44,270 nucleotides of DNA, taken from NCBI GenBank assembly GCA_034506315.1, contig JAPDPT010000025.1, positions 1 through 44,270 on the forward strand, written 5' to 3'. Source of the stretch: a candidate division KSB1 bacterium (GTDB lineage: Bacteria; Zhuqueibacterota; Zhuqueibacteria; Oleimicrobiales; Geothermoviventaceae). The position numbers and the translations under genes are program-made. The number at the start of each line of letters is the position of its first letter. Position 1 is the stretch's first letter. Under the pieces are notes generated by a model. The model was not told the origin of the DNA. It ran no database searches and worked only from the letters and a program-made list of their open reading frames with translations. This document shows, one piece after another, positions 43,522-44,270 of the stretch.

Positions 43522-44270
43522 TTACTTCGCCAGCACCATCTTCTTCGTGGCCACCTTGCCGACAGCCGACAGGCGCACAAGGTAGACGCCGCTGGGCAGA
43601 TGGCGGCCCAGATCGTCGGTGCCGTCCCAGCTCAGGCGGTAGTCACCCGCCGTGCGATAGCCCTCGAGTAGGGTCCGCACCCTGCGCCCCGTGAGATCGA
43701 ACACATCCACCCGCACCATCCCCGGGCGATCGACGGTAAACTCAATCGTAGTGCTCGGGTTGAACGGGTTTGGATAGTTCTGCTTCAGGCCGAATTCGGT
43801 GGGTACGGGCCTGCCTTCCGGACCGTCCACCTCTTCGACTCCGGTCACCAGAATGGTGACGGGCTCTACGCTGAAGTCATCGTACCAGCAGTAGCCGACG
43901 GGGAAGCTGGTAAAGCGGGCCCGGACGGAGATGCCCGCCGCGTCCTCCGGCGACTTGGAGATGACGGTGTAATAGGTCCAACCCGCGCTGTCGGCGGTCT
44001 GGTCGAAGTAGACGAACTGATCGCCGCCCGTCAGGTCCCAGGCCGTGTACAGGGGCGAGCGATGATAGAAGAAGCAGAGGCCGAGGCGATCGTTGTCGCG
44101 CTTCGGGGTAATGTAACTGGGCAAGAAACGGTCGTCGGTGTTCACGCTGTCCCAGCGCGCCCACACGGAGATCTTGTACCACTTGTTCGGCTCGACGGGA
44201 ACGGGCTCGGAGTAGAACACCATCTCGTCCGCGTTATCGTCCTGCTCCCGCAGCAGCACAGAGTAGGTAC
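43522..44270 (-). CDS. C-terminal part of a secreted protein with carbohydrate-binding-like and T9SS sorting domains (partial)
   Basis: About 248 residues, open through the right edge of the window, so the 5' end is missing. The first 130 residues (DEMVFYSEPVPVEPNKWYKI; SVWARWDSVNTDDRF; YFDQTADSAGWTYYTVISKS) look like a CBM4/9-type carbohydrate-binding beta-sandwich. The last 85 are a T9SS type A/FlgD-like sorting domain: LKQNYPNPFNPSTTIEF, VFDLTGRRVRTLLEGYRTAG, LPSGVYLVRLS and a basic end KKMVLAK. A cell-surface or released glycan-active enzyme is likely; the catalytic part lies outside. A terminator separates it from the TonB receptor gene. Confidence 0.88.
   Translation of the reverse strand, partial: TYSVLLREQDDNADEMVFYSEPVPVEPNKWYKISVWARWDSVNTDDRFLPSYITPKRDNDRLGLCFFYHRSPLYTAWDLTGGDQFVYFDQTADSAGWTYYTVISKSPEDAAGISVRARFTSFPVGYCWYDDFSVEPVTILVTGVEEVDGPEGRPVPTEFGLKQNYPNPFNPSTTIEFTVDRPGMVRVDVFDLTGRRVRTLLEGYRTAGDYRLSWDGTDDLGRHLPSGVYLVRLSAVGKVATKKMVLAK

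Overview
The window is a gene-dense, GC-rich stretch of bacterial chromosome with no rRNA, tRNA, CRISPR array or insertion sequence that I can see. The cell is Gram-negative: there is a TonB-dependent receptor, a PorV-like barrel, a second outer-membrane barrel, a LolA-fold periplasmic protein and several lipoproteins. At least two secreted proteins end in type IX secretion (T9SS)-style C-terminal domains (YPNPFNPSTTIEF; VWPNPASS). T9SS tails, a PorV family protein and a SusC-like receptor without SusD point to the FCB superphylum, and the high GC suggests a KSB1/Calditrichota/Zixibacteria/Latescibacteria-like lineage rather than typical Bacteroidetes. That placement is inference.

Layout. 1-1038 (+): the tail of a small membrane protein and two overlapping small membrane/coiled-coil proteins of unknown role. 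1260-2271 (+): queD-queE for 7-deazaguanine synthesis. 2273-10045 (-): one long run, buk, a DUF1189-like membrane protein, ptb, hypA, hypB, hypF, hypC, hypD, combining butyryl-phosphate metabolism with NiFe-hydrogenase maturation; hypE and hydrogenase structural genes are absent. 10046-10617 is a 572-base divergent intergenic region with a good promoter at each end. 10618-11832 (+): a secreted alginate-lyase-family protein. 11972-15025 (-): a membrane-bound hybrid histidine kinase with four PAS domains. 15164-20544 (-): tetR, RND/MMPL exporter, LolA-like carrier and outer-membrane barrel, apparently a trans-envelope lipid or hydrophobic-substrate export operon with a palindromic operator on its promoter.

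20657-25850 (+): a cold-shock protein with a structured 5' leader and its own terminator, then an uncharacterised protein, a short QueG-like iron-sulfur protein, a Xer recombinase, BirA, CoaX and a secreted M55 D-aminopeptidase, many overlapping by a few bases. 25939-44270 (-): an 18-kb glycan-use locus read leftwards: a T9SS-tailed protein (cut by the window edge), a TonB receptor, a 1048-residue secreted protein, a PorV-like protein, a sugar ABC binding protein and two permeases (no ATPase), a lipoprotein and a large T9SS protein of unknown activity, a GH2 beta-mannosidase and a GH130 phosphorylase. The two recognisable enzymes point to beta-mannan or manno-oligosaccharides. In this model the glycan is bound and cut outside, imported through the TonB receptor, carried across the inner membrane by the ABC system, and finished in the cytoplasm by hydrolysis and phosphorolysis.

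Start codons were chosen from Shine-Dalgarno spacing, overlap with the upstream gene and signal-peptide position; where they differ from the longest possible frame this is stated.
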